Assembly (NCBI RefSeq): GCF_905475345.1
Contig: NC_066587.1
Location: 10,273,558 to 10,337,557 of the forward strand
DNA from: Vespula vulgaris
Lineage: Eukaryota; Arthropoda; Insecta; Hymenoptera; Vespidae
DNA: 64,000 bases
Direction: 5' to 3'
Shown here: positions 26,650-40,465 of the stretch, in pieces
Numbering within the stretch: position 1 is the stretch's first letter
How the letters are laid out: every line of letters starts with the position of its first letter
The notes under the pieces: model-generated
The model's database searches: none
What the model saw: the letters and a program-made list of their open reading frames with translations, nothing else
Told to the model about the DNA's origin: nothing
Program-made: the position numbers and the translations under genes

Positions 26650-28060
26650 ATCTCTGAATCTTGATAAATATTATTAACTTTCTCTTCTTCAAAAAAATAG
26701 CTCTGTAGTTTATAATAATTTTTTTTAATTATAATAATTTTTATAAATATTAATTATAACAATTCGTTAATTTGATACATATATTTTGATTTCGTGTGTG
26801 AACATTTGGTAGTTTATTGCACAAATTTGCACAATATTGCACGTTTATAGTTTAATTACATTTATGTTTCAGTGTATATGATTTCTTTCATATGTATTTT
26901 TTTCGTGCTTCCCATATATATATAAAGGATTTTAAAGTCATACTAGCGATACTATCAAACGAATTATTTAGAGTTTTTTGTTTTCACTAATCTTTAATTT
27001 CAATTGCTAGTGTTTTTTTCTTTTTTTTTGTTTTATGTTCATGTCATTCGGAATTGAAATGTTTAATTAATATGTTGTTCTTACGATATATAACTATATA
27101 TAATGCCTAATTTGTTATATGGTACGTATATTTTGTGATATCTCAGTATAATCTAATGTCTTGATTTTCCACGATTGATTCCACGATTTCGGTCTGTATA
27201 ATCGGTCTCTGCAAATAGTTTACAGCTGATAAATATATAGTCTATTTTTTTTGTAACCGATAATTCGTATTTCCTGCATTTGACTGTTTAAGATGTACTT
27301 CTTCTAGTACTAGTTTCGTGTAGCTATACTCCACGATAAAAAGATAAGGCATCCCGAAAATTCAATGTTTTCATTGCTTGAATATAACAAATATACTCAT
27401 TTTTGATATTTATACATTTTTATTATGAAATACATTATATTGCAAACAAAAAGATTCAAGAAAAAGTCTTTGATATTTGGCTTAAAGAGGTTTGTATTTG
27501 TTTTGTTTTGACATGTATAAAACATACTTCACAAATTCTCTTGGAAAATTTCTTGCGTATTTTAATTTCATCTATGTATATATCTGTGTTAGAGTTGTGA
27601 TGTTAAAATGTATAGTTGTGCACTATATCTACATTATGTTGCTAGAGTTTTGCTATGGTGATCAGTATCCTATAAATTTCTAAGATTTTTAAAAGCAAAT
27701 AGTATCATATATTTTTCTTATGCTCTCATGTAACATGTATATATTTCTTTTTTGTTCCTCTGTTTTATCATGGCAGTATTTATTGTTAGTTGCTGCTTTT
27801 ATCTTTGGCAATTCTTCTTGTATCGTAGATTAAATCTAAAGCATCAGGATATAAAATTAGTGAAAATCATAGCTATTTACATACAGATATATACAAATGC
27901 TTTTAGAAATCACAAAATACTGTTAACAATCAAAAGAAAAGCAAAAAACCTAGATATTTCAACATGTAAATTTAAACAATTTGCCTATTATCTATTTATT
28001 ACAACAAAATGTATAGATAGACTAACAAGATTAAAGATTAGATAGTCATCAACTCATCCT
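26650..28060. other. AT-rich stretch without recognised gene
   Basis: Several small open frames (for example 27,752-28,045) look like random AT-rich text with no recognisable motif. Confidence 0.5.
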
Positions 28061-28079
28061 TTCGGATAACTTCTATAAT

Positions 28080-28500
28080 TTGAAAACAAAATTGTAAAGA
28101 TTCTTTTCTCATCTTCCAATGTCACATCAGTATTTCAATCAATGAATCAATAAATAATTGAATTTTTCAAGAAACAATACCAAAAGAATTTATTACGACA
28201 TTTGTTATTTGCTGACAATAATAACATGGGAATCTTAGAAATTTATGAGAAATCAATTGCAAAATTTGACATGCAATATGAATGATAATAATATTATTTC
28301 ATCTGTTTTTAACAAAAATGATAACACAAATAAAGATATGACAGGATTAGTATTAGCCTATATATTATATTAATGCAAGGCGAAGCTGAAAATACATTAG
28401 ATTTTACATTCCATTAGGAAAACAAAAAAAAAATAGATTCTGCACAAATATTTATTTCAGAGGGAATCTGTAACTTGGCAGTATTTAAAAACGTTTGATT
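28080..28500 (+). pseudogene. Unidentified decayed coding stretch
   Basis: Protein-like text continues across frames: NKIVKILFSSSNVTSVFQS, a stop, then LLRHLLFADNNNMGILEIYE, KSIAKFDMQYE, a TNKDMTGLVLAYIL segment, and after a shift MQGEAENTLDFTF and IFISEGICNLAVFKNV. Composition is less biased than the surroundings, and the single stops in otherwise good text suggest a broken host gene or a transposon protein. I do not recognise the family. Confidence 0.45.
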
Positions 28501-28877
28501 TCCTCTTGGTAATATTATTTCTCTTATTTAATATATATTCTTTTGTATGATAAACATACATATTTGAAAATTATTCTAATTGATTTATAATATGTTTACA
28601 AATTTGTTTCTTTCAGAACTATTACCCAAAAAAGTGCTTATCTAGAAGGATTTATCTAACAGTTCAAATAATCTATGTTTTGCTATATTGCATAAGTCTT
28701 CTTACACTATGTAATGCATTCAATAAGATTTTTTTTTGTATAATAAATAAAATAATAAATAAAATTTTTTTATAATAAATAAAATAAACTATAGAAAGTA
28801 TAAAGTAGGACTTATAAAAACAAATTTACCAATGTTTAAGGCTATTCATTACCCATAGTTTTATAATTATTTACGGC

Positions 28878-29156
28878 CAACATTGAATTCAGGCATAATT
28901 CTTAACCAATTTTGATGAAGAAGCTCTCGTTCGAAAGATGAAAGTTTAAATGAGGAATCGGCTTTTATATATTTTGAAAAAAATTTTTTTATGCATGAAC
29001 TACTCTTGAAAAAAGCATTATTGAGATAATCTTTTCCATAAAAAATATACCTTTTTCAAATATTTAAAAAAGCTAATTCCTCGTTTAAACCTTTGTTTTT
29101 AAGATAAAACCTTGTCTATCAAAAATAGGCAAGAACCACTCCTGGATTCATTGTTG
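28878..29156. mobile_element. Foldback/MITE-like inverted repeat
   Basis: Two imperfect arms of roughly 110 bp face each other. The left begins CAACATTGAATTCAGG; the reverse complement of the right begins CAACAATGAATCCAGG. Both run on through a GTTTAAAYGAGGAATYRGCTTT string toward a short centre. No coding capacity. Flanking target duplications were not resolved. Confidence 0.7.
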
Positions 29157-29589
29157 ACATGAACACTGTTTTAGAAATTTTATAAATATGTTATAAAAGA
29201 ATAACTGAATATCCAATCTATATTTGGTGGAAAATTGAGTAATTGTCAATGACTTTCATTTCTCCATTTCATATTTCTATTTTCTATAAAACAGGATACT
29301 GAATTGACTGAATTAATCTTTTACAAGAAGTATGCAACCTTCTTTTGTCTATTCTGAAGAAAACGGAAGCAGTCAGTCGTTTTCAATCTTGTTCAGTCAA
29401 CACGTTTGATAAAGATTAAAGATAAAGAATTAAAGAAATAGAATCTTCAAATGACTTAATATCCGTGTACTTGTCAAGACATTACAGACTAAGATATAAA
29501 TAAGTATCGTATCGCGCAATAGTCGACTCATTACATTGAACGATTTAGAATAAGATATGCGATTCGGCATTCAATTTACAAATTGAGCT

Positions 29590-30735
29590 GTTTTTATGTA
29601 TGATGCCCTTTGCACTTTTTGTAATTCATATATCGCGTTTAAGTAGCGTTCCTCTATTAAACTTGACTGTTTGATAAAAATGCGATAGTTGACACAGGCT
29701 CACCTTGCAGCTAAGGTTAAATAATTCAACCGTCTATAGTCGTCGAGAGAGTGATTGTCGTGAACAGACAACTCAAATTGATTCGCGATACCAAGCTATT
29801 CTTCATGTCGGCCATTGAAAATAAATAGTACAATTCGCGATAAATGCATCGTTAGATCTTTGTTTAGATCAAAAGGAGCTTGATGCGTTGTCAGCTCCAT
29901 TTGCGATTGAACGGGAGTTGCAGATTGCGGTTTTACTTCGGCTACAAGCTCTTGTGCGATCGACGTTGTGTATATGTAATCGTTATCAATATCGAATGTC
30001 TCATCTAAATACACCTCTATGTCTGGAAAGTAATTCTACAATGTCAATTAGGTATTACTAAATTTAACAAAAACTTTCTTCATTTAATCTTCATATAATT
30101 TTAGTTTTAACCCTTTTGCTATGGCGTTTTGATCTACCGTAGCGTCGCTATTAAATTGGACTGCGTGCCGAAAGTGTACACATTGCGCGTGGATAGTTTA
30201 TCTTGGAAGAAAAGGGACTTTTCTTTAAAACAATATACTCATAACTTCTATATAAAAGACTTATTTAATGATATAAAGTGAAAGAATAATATATAGCGAT
30301 TAATAATTTAATTCAGTATGATATGTATTGTCCTATTCTCGTTAATTGTCTATTGCTTTATAGGACCTAATAGTATTGAAAAAAATGAAAGTAGAACAAA
30401 TATGATTGTGTGCTTTATTCCTTTTGTCAAATAATTTGCGCGACGGTCATAACAGGCATTGCTATTCAAAAAATTAGTCGCGAATGTTGCCGGCTTTCAT
30501 CGACGTACGTCTCTGTGCGCCGGATTGTGTATGCCGGATATATCTGGCGTACGTTTCTGTGGATCCTATTGTGTATGCCGGATATATTCGCCGTTAGGAG
30601 CAAAAGGGTTAATATTTCCAATGCTCTTTTTTCTTGATAAGTTATGATTATATTCTTAAAACGTATTAATTGATCCTTGAAGATTTGCCACTTGGGCTTC
30701 AGATCACTTAAAATGTGTGTGACAGAGGCTTCCAT
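29590..30735 (-). pseudogene. BEL/Pao-type gag pseudogene, split by piggyBac element
   Basis: Starts at an ATG at 30,735 (MEASVTHILSDLKPKWQIF) and runs to lower coordinates. After the insert at 30,111-30,608 the same frame resumes as LKLYED, KKVFVKFSNT, DIEVYLDETFDIDNDY, TTSIAQELVAEV and SRIVLFIFNGRHEE, then NQFELSVHDNHSLDDYRRLN. This order is that of DUF1759-type BEL/Pao gag (helical N-terminus, RxxLPxFxGRHEEW core, FESSVHNNxSL). In-frame stops and the insertion make it dead. A copy of the LTR-like repeat lies upstream in the same orientation at 31,395-31,835, so that LTR may belong to this element (inference). No pol follows. Confidence 0.72.
30107..30612. mobile_element. Non-autonomous piggyBac element with TTAA duplications
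   Basis: A 498-bp element (30,111-30,608) bounded by TTAA on both sides. Ends are inverted: CCCTTTTGCTATGGCG on the left and CCCTTTTGCTCCTAACGGCG when the right end is reverse-complemented. Near the right end a ~42-bp direct duplication (CGTACGT..CTGTG..TTGTGTATGCCGGATATAT) forms subterminal repeats. No transposase frame. It lies inside the gag pseudogene, and removing it with one TTAA restores that reading frame. Confidence 0.85.
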
Positions 30736-31394
30736 TGTGAAAGAAAATCAGAAATAATAAAAAGTTTTAAAAATAAACAACTTTACTTGTATAAAATATG
30801 ATGATAGGTTGATGAGTTTGATGGATGCAATTCCTCGTCGCTGTAACTTCCGACAACTCGTTAGTTCTCTGGAGTTTCCTTACATGGAATTAGCTGCGTC
30901 GCTCGTCGGCTATTTCATCCCTTTCGATGATTTTGCTTTTTCCTTGAGCTCACAGAATCTTACAGAATCAATGTCACCAGAATCCAGCCCGAAAAATTAA
31001 AATTTAATATTGCATTATACGAAAACACGTTACATTGCATTTCTCGCATTAGTGATGATAATCAATTTGCAGGAAGGATATCCCTATCCCTTCCTAGACG
31101 TCAGAATTGTAGACCCACTGATAGATCTACCAATGAAAAAGAGCAACAAGATTTGGAATCTGTCGGTTGTCTCCACATATTATTGCTTGCAGTATTCCGG
31201 CCAATTAATGAGAGAACACAATTTCTTTTAAGAATCCTGTGAAACTCGTAACGGAAATGCGCAATAAAAGGCATTTCGTGAATTTAACTTATAACAATAT
31301 AGTTGAAATATTTAGATAAAAATTAAGATATTTGTGTTTCATTATTGTGTATCATAAGTTATACTGGGTATCTTTGAGTGAGATATGACCGATA

Positions 31395-31835
31395 GATTCG
31401 GTTGTCTTACTGTTTTGTCCAATTAGACCGAGTAATTGTTTTTCTCGAATTATTTGCTAATATGATATTAAAATTAGGAAAGGGAAGAGTTCAAATAAAA
31501 AAATGCATAGAAAAGGAAGGGATAATGCCTATTGGTCGTGTGTGCATCAAGATAATTTGTTTGAAATTTTTAAATAATCATATTTGTTCTGCGACCGTAT
31601 TGATTGATGAATGTTGAATTGATATTTTAAGGATATACGATAGACAAATCCATAACTCCTTTTGTTTAATTTACTTTAACTGTTTATTTATTGCCTGGCT
31701 CAACACATTATTGAAAACTACGTGCTTGACTAAAAACATCTAAACTTGGACAGTGATAGCAATGAATTTATACATACGCATTTTCTTAACAAGTCTCCGA
31801 CGAATTCCCAAGGGTAAATATTCTTAATAATGATA
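31395..31835 (-). repeat. Dispersed LTR-like repeat, copy 2 (inverted)
   Basis: The reverse complement matches copy 1 through TTTAGTCAAGCACGTAGTTT, CAATAATGTGTTGAGCC and the upstream stretch around GTTAAGAAAATGCG. The match ends at about 31,835, next to the start of the YqaJ-like reading frame. It is in the orientation of the BEL/Pao gag pseudogene below it. Confidence 0.68.
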
Positions 31836-31836
31836 T

Positions 31837-32200
31837 ATGGCCTTTAGAAAAAAATACTATGAATCGCTAAGTACGAACTTGTACACCAACATAATTGATG
31901 TTGATTTTCTTGTCGAAGTAAAATGTCCAGCTTCATTGAAAGATAAAACACTGATAGAGGGAATTGAATGTAAGAAAATTACGTTTATACACTCCGAAAA
32001 TGGAGTGCCAAAGTTAAAAAACTGTAATGATATATATCAAGTTCAGGAATACATTAATTAGAAATAATGGAGTCATTTCATTACAAGGATCCCAAAAGGA
32101 GTAATCATAAATAAAATTTAAAGAATGACCATCTTTGGTCTAAAAAAATGCAAGAAAATCTTATGATTTTTTATAATGTTCAAAATCATCAATTCTTATA
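31837..32200 (+). pseudogene. YqaJ-type exonuclease fragment
   Basis: Encodes RKKYYESLSTNLYTN then DFLVEVKCPASLKDK, the E-V-K core of the PD-(D/E)XK nuclease fold in YqaJ/lambda-exonuclease-like proteins. IECKKITFIHSENG and a decayed NxDxYQVQ follow (usually YYYQVQGQL). Downstream in another frame, DHLWSKKMQENLMIFY matches the usual C-terminal end. The N-terminal half is absent, replaced by the LTR-like repeat. Frame is open 31,837-32,061, then shifted. In insects such proteins are commonly virus- or transposon-associated; the source here is unknown. Confidence 0.68.
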
Positions 32201-33050
32201 AAACTCAGAATTTTTCAATCTATTAATCAAAGCGCATTTTAAGAGTCTAACGTATACATTTTTAACGCAATTAGTTAAAGATTTCTAAATCATAACGTGG
32301 TACTACTATTTCATATTTTGTAATAATATTGTAAACATGTTTATATCATATAGATTTAGTTATTTAGTTATAATGAATGATTTTAGACAGATGTAAAAAA
32401 AAGTAATGCATGTAACATAAATCGAGTATAAAAAGAATATTAACGTCTGTCTAGAAATCGCATGTTTTTTTTCTTTTACAAAATACGTATTGTTCTTGTA
32501 CAAACTGATTTGTCAAAATTGACAATCATACATTGTGTGATGTCTTCTTGTCAGCTCAGTTCTTCAAATCACGTACATCAATAGGATGAAGATTTATACA
32601 AGCATACACATTGATACAATGAATCGATAGAAACGATAAAGTTTTTCTAACAAACTTTTAGTTTGTTTCTTACTGTATTTTTTGTTCAGGTAATACACGT
32701 TTCGAATGATAGTGACTGAACAACTTTAATAGATAAACCTTGATTAAAAGAAATATAACAATATTATATTTCATTATAATGGTTTCATAAAATAATATTG
32801 AAAAGAATACATAATATAGGACAGAAATAACAATTATTTATAGCTCATTAATATCCAAAAGACTTGTATGATATTAATAGATGAAAATATTGAAACGAAT
32901 GTTAAGAAATATTTGAATGTTTAGATTCTTCAATTAAAACTGAACCTTTTTTTATATTTGCATACATATATTTCAGTTATAAAATTAATATTTATATAAT
33001 ACATATAAATAGACAAAATATAATATTCTTGCAAGAGAAATTAGATAAAG
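32201..33050. other. AT-rich spacer downstream of the TMEM183-type gene
   Basis: No coding signal. Its upper end is where the 3' UTR of the minus-strand gene at 33,054 should lie; I could not place a poly(A) site with confidence. Confidence 0.5.
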
Positions 33051-33053
33051 ATA

Positions 33054-34581
33054 TTATTCCCAAGTATCATTTGAAGTTAAATGTACGGTACTACCTATCT
33101 CACATAAATGAGATATTGTATCTTGATGTGGATAACGTGGATGCCACCAATCTAAAACTTCATAATCATTTACATAATTCAGTATAACTTGGTTTGTTAA
33201 TGCATTTGGAAGATCTGATGTTCCAAATTCAAGCTGTAACCGCAAGTATTTAAGACCAGGCATTAATGTCACTGATAGTTTCTGTAGAATTAGTCCAATT
33301 ACAAATGGTAATTTGCTATATTTTACAGATCTTACCTAAAATTCAATTTAAATTAATATTTGCTATTAAATATAAACTTTATATAATACATTTAACGAGA
33401 AGAATACATACATGTAAAAGTTTACAACCTTCCTCTGGATTTCCATTTATTTTTTCTGCTCTTTCAACGTCATTCATTTGCTCATGTATGTTTTTATTTT
33501 GTTGTATCAAAGTACCATTACATATTCTCGATATTTCTTTTAATTTGAAAAAGAAATACCACCGATTAAGTCCTGTCTGGAATAAATAAATATTAATTAA
33601 GATGTTTTAATATCTTTCTTTATCATTGTATTTTATTATTTTTATCAAACTCCATTAGACAAAATATATAACATATATTCTTATATTTGAATTTTGTGGA
33701 AGAAAAAAATATAGTATGATAAATAATTGAAATATAAAAATAACAATATACTTTGTGCCACATGAGAGAACATTGTCTTTTAACAAGAGAATGTGGCTCT
33801 CTTTGCTGTAACTGTGATACATAGTTTGATATACTCCTCTCAGCAAAATAGGAATAATGCAATGTTCTAATGACACAAAGACGTAATTCATGGCGTAGTA
33901 CCATCCAATGTGGCTGCAAGCGTTCTGGTATACCAGGAACAAACTTGTAATAACTGCAATAATAATCATTATGAGTACATAATATTCTAAAAATAAAAAT
34001 TGTATACAGACATACGTCTTATATAGATGAAACCAAAATTTTGCAGTTGTAGTCACATAATAAGAAGATCTACAAATACAAGCAAATTTCCCTATAGCTT
34101 CTGGTTTAATATATTCTGATATTATAAACCATATGTCTAATGGATAATCAATACCTACAAAAAAAAAAGATATTTTAATTCATAAGTTTATTATAAAAAA
34201 GGATATATAATCATAATTATAAAAAGTAATATTTAAACATAATATTTTTATATTTCAAACACATATTTCATTTGATATATATATATATGATAATATACAT
34301 GATTAAATACTTACCATTACATTCTCTAATTTCTTCATTTGATTTTTTCTTCTGATTTCTTGAATGTTTTTTATGGAATAAATCTAATGGAAAAAGTTTC
34401 ATAAAGTTATTTTTATGTATATGTTTTTAACTTATAAATACAGTTAAATTATTCAGAAATATGTTTGAAACTAATAATACTTTTGTGAATATAAATCCTG
34501 CATTATTTTTTAATTACACTTATAATATTTCACCTTTGATAAAAGTTTTTTGTTTGGTTGGGCTCATTTCTAAAAGTGTAC
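33054..34581 (-). CDS. TMEM183: TMEM183-type protein, six exons, 5' end missing
   Basis: Minus-strand gene; product resembles TMEM183 (C1orf37 family), a poorly characterised membrane protein with an F-box-like segment. Exons, 5' to 3': 34,534-34,581; 34,315-34,383; 34,016-34,154; 33,752-33,953; 33,412-33,576; 33,054-33,335. All junctions use AG/GT and phases join exactly, giving 300 codons plus stop. Key text: a basic linker NQKKKSNEE; GIDYPLDIWFIISEYIKP with AKFWFHLY (F-box-like); LRLCVIRTLHYSYF; LNRWYFFFKLKEISR; a hydrophobic segment SKLPFVIGLILQK; and the signature LDWWHPRYP near the C-terminus, as in vertebrate TMEM183. An in-frame ATG (EMSPTKQ) lies in the first listed exon, but family members have a longer N-terminus, so I expect another upstream exon, not found. 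No stop or frameshift: likely functional. Confidence 0.85.
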
Positions 34582-34599
34582 CTGTAAGAAGAAATTGTA

Positions 34600-37290
34600 T
34601 ACTTTTTAAAATTACATCTGAAAATATTTGTAAACATCTTATTTTTTTATATTTATAAAAAAAAAATATTTGACGTATATGTAATCAACATGCATTTATA
34701 GTACCTTATTTCAGAAAATTTATATTCGTCATAAATCGTCTTTTTACCAAGATTAATGTCTAAAATAGGAATTTGAGGTTATTAAATATATTTTAGCTAG
34801 ACCCTTGTGTGGGTTTAAAGACGGAAAAAGAAAATTATCCTTCCCTTGATTTATCGAACCAAAATATATGCTTGTAATACAATACCCTTCACGTAATATA
34901 GTACGTGTGTATTGAAGAAGTGAAACTTTATTCCATACTTGTCGCAATATTACGTATTCAAATGATAAATTCCGACACAGTATTCTTGAATATAATGTAC
35001 AAATTCGCAATTGAAAATGTTACATTGATTTACATTTGGCAACATTGGAAAATATATGTTGTATACATGTTGGAAAACATACTTATAGATATCGCCTAGA
35101 AATATATGACATAGTTTAATTGAAAAGATTCTGTATTATACTTAATTACAATTTTATATTAATGAGCGCACTTGCTATAGCATGTGTATGTTTGTATGTA
35201 CGTGTACATGCTATGTATGTATGATACATGATATATAAGCACTTTCCGTATTAGAAAAAGGATTATTACAAGAATTAACAATTTTATTTTATATCTTCAT
35301 AAATGTTATAATGTGAGAATATTACATGTCATATTTCTATTTGGTGTTATATGTAATTGTTACATACTATACATCTAAAATAATTACATCTGAAAAGTTT
35401 AATTTAATAATCTGTATTAATAAATCATAGAAATAAATTAAATATTTTGCTTAATATATGGTATATCATCTACTACTATTTAACTCGTAATTCCTAATGT
35501 AAAAAATAAAATTAAGTTATATATTGTTAGAGAAATATATAAAGTATACTTATTATGCCTCCTAAATCGATTTTTATAAAGATTATATATTTTCCTATCA
35601 GCATTCTGATATCATATATGTATACGTTTATTTTTATTTTATCTTTTTTCATTGAAACTTAAGATATTCATTCCTACTTAAGTTATATATATATTGTACT
35701 TGCAACTATCAAAAATACTGTTCTAGTTTTACCATTGCAATCATTTGCAACTATCCTTGTAGATATGCACTTATTTCAATAATAAGACTCTTTAGCTGAT
35801 ATCAGATAATGTAAAATAGTCCATTTTTTCAAAACAGCTTGCATGAAGACAATACATATTTCATAAGGCTAGTATATAACACAATGACAACTTTTATCAT
35901 AAGCGATTAAGTAGTTTGATCACTTAAAAGTTTCTTTTCTCTTCTAGCTGACTAAATAATGTTATATAACTTCAATAAGAAATGGATTTCATAGAAATTG
36001 TATACATTTCTATTGTTATGTTTGATTTGTATTCTAAAAAGCCTATTATTTGCTACTTACTCTATTCTGTAACTAGCTAAAAGCAATTGAAAAATTATCA
36101 ATCTACACAGACAGGTTTAAACATACATGATTTGTTGTATCACTAATAACTGTATCTTCACTATAATTTTTTAGTTACAGCCATTAAAAATCACCTTATT
36201 ATAGCTAGATTAACAATAAAGAAATATGTGATTATATAAATAAGGCAACATGCTGTATTAAGTAAGGCATATGCAACAGATCAGTTGTGTGTGTGTGTGT
36301 GTATGCTACAGTAGTTTTTCTCCAATGAATAAAAATCTATAAATTGATGTTATTCCATTGGAAAGTATAACAACTAAACAAAAGATATCAATATATATAA
36401 CTTGCTTCTTGACAGATAACCTTAATTTATATATTTTGTATATTTTAACATAAAAATATACATGTTAATGCTTTTATACTGTATTGATGTTATTTCTTCT
36501 GTATTTAATTAAAAAGTAATATCTATAATAACAAAGTGGTAATAACATTATGTAAAAAAATTAAAAATATGTTTCAATTATTTAAAACACTAATATAAAT
36601 ATTACATGATCCAAAATTAATTATTAACAGTAAAAAACCATTGCTTTTTTTTTATGACAACGAATTCACAATAAAAGAAATTACTAGAGGAATTTTTAAA
36701 TTACATCACATCGGATGATGATCCTAAAAGCGATGAAAATATAAATAATAACGTAAAAAATGGAAATTATCTATCCTGTTGCATTTTTTATATGTTCTAG
36801 TTAATATTCTATATGAAAATATAAACAACCAAATTACCAACAGATTTCATATATAGACATAAAGTTTAATCTATACAAAATGTAATATAACATATATTTT
36901 ACAACACACATTTTACTAACGCTAGTGATAATATTTTATTTCACATATATGATACAACGCGTCGTGCTTAATCCAGAAACACAATAGATTTTACTTTTCG
37001 TGACATTAAAAATAGAGTTCGTTTTTATTGGACAATTTCATTCTACATTTTCTTATGAAAATAATGAAGTTACATTTATCGTGGAATTATTATACTGTTT
37101 CTTTTTTTAATTTTCGCCTGTTCTATACTCTCTCATATCTCGCGCTTAATGACATCACTATAAATATCTCTTTAACTACGGAAATATATAGTCGTCCATT
37201 ATTGGTTAAGATTTTCGAGATATAGATGAGCCTTATTAGTCGAGATATAATAGTGTCACGTTATATAAACAATATCATAAACGTTGTGAC
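34600..37290. other. AT-rich intergenic DNA
   Basis: Contains the presumed missing 5' exon and promoter of the TMEM183-type gene at its lower end, but I cannot place them. 34,711-34,764 has an acceptor/donor-bounded open stretch (DINLGKKTIYDEYKFSEI) whose phase does not join the known exon. A short (GT)n run lies at 36,287-36,302. Nothing else is recognised. Confidence 0.5.
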
Positions 37291-37445
37291 AACTCATCAA
37301 TGTTACGTCCCACGAAGAACGGGCCTCGGGAAAATAAACTCAAGGAGTTCCTGCTACGTGAGATTAATGTGCCTTTTTTAGCCTCACCTGCTGTATGCAG
37401 TTCTATGGCACGAGACTGGCACCCAACGGTATACCAGACGACGTA
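37291..37445 (+). mobile_element. LTR 3' end with tRNA primer-binding site, copy 1
   Basis: Ends in CACGAGACTGGCACCCAACG. TGGCACCCAACG resembles the TGGCGCCCAACG primer-binding site that follows many insect LTRs. The ~115 bp before it resemble 38,392-38,510 in order (GCCT..GGGAAAAT, GGAGTTCCTG, then GCACGAGACTGGCACC). Confidence 0.45.
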
Positions 37446-38390
37446 CGCAAGCCAATCAAATGACACCCACCTTTACTTTTGACAAATGAGAATGCTACGG
37501 TAATGTTTTACTTCTATTCCGGTGATGAGGATTAACTGACGAGAACTCGATGCTGGAATCCACTTCTTTTATTGATGAATTGAATATATTTACCGCCGGA
37601 TAGGCCGATTCCCTTGTCCTCGGCTCGATTGGCTCGGTTCCAGAGAGAGTAGAGTTGATTGGCGGTGAAGTCGCATAAAGAATTTGTCGATTGTGCTGCG
37701 GAGAACGAATTCCTCGATCGCGTTTAAGCGATTTGTAAATAGAAGTAGAATTGAAATTTGTCTCGATAAGAATTGGAAAAGTGAGTTGCTTCTGCAGACA
37801 CAATCGGGATTATTAACTTAAACTGTTTTAATAATGCTCAATTTATTTAATATAATAACAATAGATGTAAGAATAATATTCGGTTCAAGACAATAAATCA
37901 AATAATAATCGTAGTAATTAGTACAATGAAATGATCTAAACAACAATAGTCTAACAATAATCTAAGCGGATGACCCGAACACAATAATCGTCGAGACAAC
38001 GTGTGCGACCGGTTAAATAAGGAGCTTTGCCCAATCATCGAAGAGCGATTTGCCACGGTGTCGTTATTGGCTAGTCGTAGCTCTCCCCTAGTTGGCGGCG
38101 GAAATGTCTAATGGCGGTTGCGGGCGTTGGGATGTTGCGTGCTGGTAAAGATGAGGTTTTGCAGACTTAGCGCACGTGTCACATCTTTGTCACGTCCATT
38201 GTTTCTTTGCTTTCCATTGTTTAGACACATCTCTCTTTGTACACTGATGGGAATCTTTGTTTATATTTATAATAATATCTGATTCTTATATTGGTAGGGT
38301 AGGTCCTATTTTAATTCTAGAAAGATGGAAATATCGCTTATTTATGGTTACATAGTTTTATTTTAAATGTAGGGCTAATGTAGGAGGTAA
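37446..38390. other. Less AT-rich segment between the two LTR-like copies
   Basis: 37,500-37,800 and 37,960-38,200 are GC-richer than the neighbourhood. A minus-strand frame at 37,495-37,803 is open for 102 codons but has no recognised domain. It may be leader or gag of the retroelement owning the flanking LTR ends. Confidence 0.35.
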
Positions 38391-38515
38391 CACTAAGCAC
38401 AAGCCTGAGAAAAATTACATTCCCTAGAGAAGCTCCTGTGTCGTAAGATTGTGTGTCCTTTCGGCTTGTTGAGTGCACTTCTTCAATAGCACGGGACTGG
38501 CACCTAACGAAAGGA
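38391..38515 (+). mobile_element. LTR 3' end with primer-binding site, copy 2
   Basis: Ends in GCACGGGACTGGCACCTAAC, a diverged version of the primer-site junction seen about 1.07 kb earlier in the same orientation. No open frame. Confidence 0.42.
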
Positions 38516-38519
38516 TGTC

Positions 38520-40455
38520 AAACTCAATCTCTCACCATTTTAAATTAAGTATAGTAGCAATTTTGCAATACAATTTTTCTTTTCCTGACAAAAAAATAAT
38601 AGTTGGCAGGGATTAAATGAAATGTTTTTACTTTTCCGATACATGTTTACATTAAATGATTGAATTGTATATTGTCCCCTTGGTAATAAATCTTATATGA
38701 AGTATTTGAAAATAAATGTTGTTTTAAGTAGAATCATTTCTAGAAAAATAACTGCACTATTTGTAAATATATCAAGAAATGAAGTATCTATCTGAATATT
38801 TTTGTAATGTATAAATTAGATGTAATTTATTCAATATTTAATATATAAATATATTAAGAAAAATTAATAATTTTCACACATTTACAAAAACAATAAATAA
38901 TCTATTTAAGGCAATAATTTCAAATAGATTCCATATAAGGATGTAACTGAATGATCTGTACAAACTTTGAGAATAAGTTCAAGAGACCTAACAAGTAGAA
39001 AATATTCTATGAACATGGGATCATAAATGTTTGCTTATATAGTTATGACGATTCAAAGTTTTCCTGCAATGACTAAAGAAATTATTATGTCAAATGGATA
39101 TATATAATAATATAATACTATAAATACTGCTATATGGAAATTTTTTAATTTATTTAGAACAGTAACGCCATAAGTAAGTCTAACCTATATTATAGAATTT
39201 GAATATAATATAAATATGTAATAACAGAATTATAAATAATATTTTTTTAATTATGTCAAGCAGTGTACAAAAGAAGTGTATATAAGAACAAAGACATTTT
39301 CAAATGAAATTCTTACATAAGTAAATTAAAACTATTAGTAATAATAAATAAGAGTCAAAATAAGAAATTTTGCTAAATCACCCATAGAGCTTCTAAAGTC
39401 TTATATCAATAGTATATCAATAGTAATATGACATTTTTTATGATAAAAAATAAGTAAGCAATGAGTAAGTGCTTATAATTGTGATAAATATTTTTGAAAA
39501 AAAATATTTTATATCTCATTGTAGTGTATTATCAACAATAAAGTAATGTAGTAAGCATTTATATGAAATTAAATAATATTTTGGAAAAATAGTTTTTGCA
39601 AAGTTAACAATATTTAATATAACTTACTGAATTTATCTTTAAATAATATTTTGTTCTGAAGTAACAATTGCAGCAAAATTATATATTTTATATACATAAT
39701 GTAAAATTATGGTTCTAATATTATAAAATTGGATCTGATATATTTTATTATTAATGTTTTCAATTTATTATAATATTCATAAATTATGATTTTCAAAAAT
39801 CTTAAATAAAAATTAAAAAATATTTATAATAAAAATTTTATTTATAATACAATAATTTTTATTATATTAGTCAAATTTTTGTAATAATTTTGCTTCCGTT
39901 ATATAAGACATTAAATAAGATTCTTTATCTATATTTTTTCTAGATGTAATAGATGGATAGTTTCTATATGAAATAGATATTGAATGAAGATAGATGCGAA
40001 TGAAACAATTGAAGTATCATAATAGGCAATACTTTTAGTGGATTACATTATGTTGAAGATAAGTAGAATTATCTGCATGTTATTTATGGAAACTGCTTCT
40101 TATTATCTTTAATTGGAGACAAACTGGAATCATTATGTATTACGTCAAATTTACGATGCGATGTTTAGTTTGTGTTATTAAAGATGTAACATTAGAACTA
40201 TTGATAATTATTGCGATGTATTAAAGTAGATCTCATATGTATCTCGGAAAAAATAAAAGGAGAGTAAAAGAAATTTGTAAAACATAAATATAAAATAGAT
40301 GAGATTTGACATAGTGTTATATTTTATTAATGGCAGAATTACAAAGGGATGCAAAATAATCACTTAACGTCAAATAATATTAGTGAAGAGAAAAATTCGG
40401 AATAGAAAAATAGCGGAAGAGAAAAATCTACGTTTTCGAAAAACAATTATTCCAA
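38520..40455. other. AT-rich DNA without recognised features
   Basis: Poly-A/T-rich, no long open frames, no element ends seen. Confidence 0.55.
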
Positions 40456-40465
40456 AAAATATTTT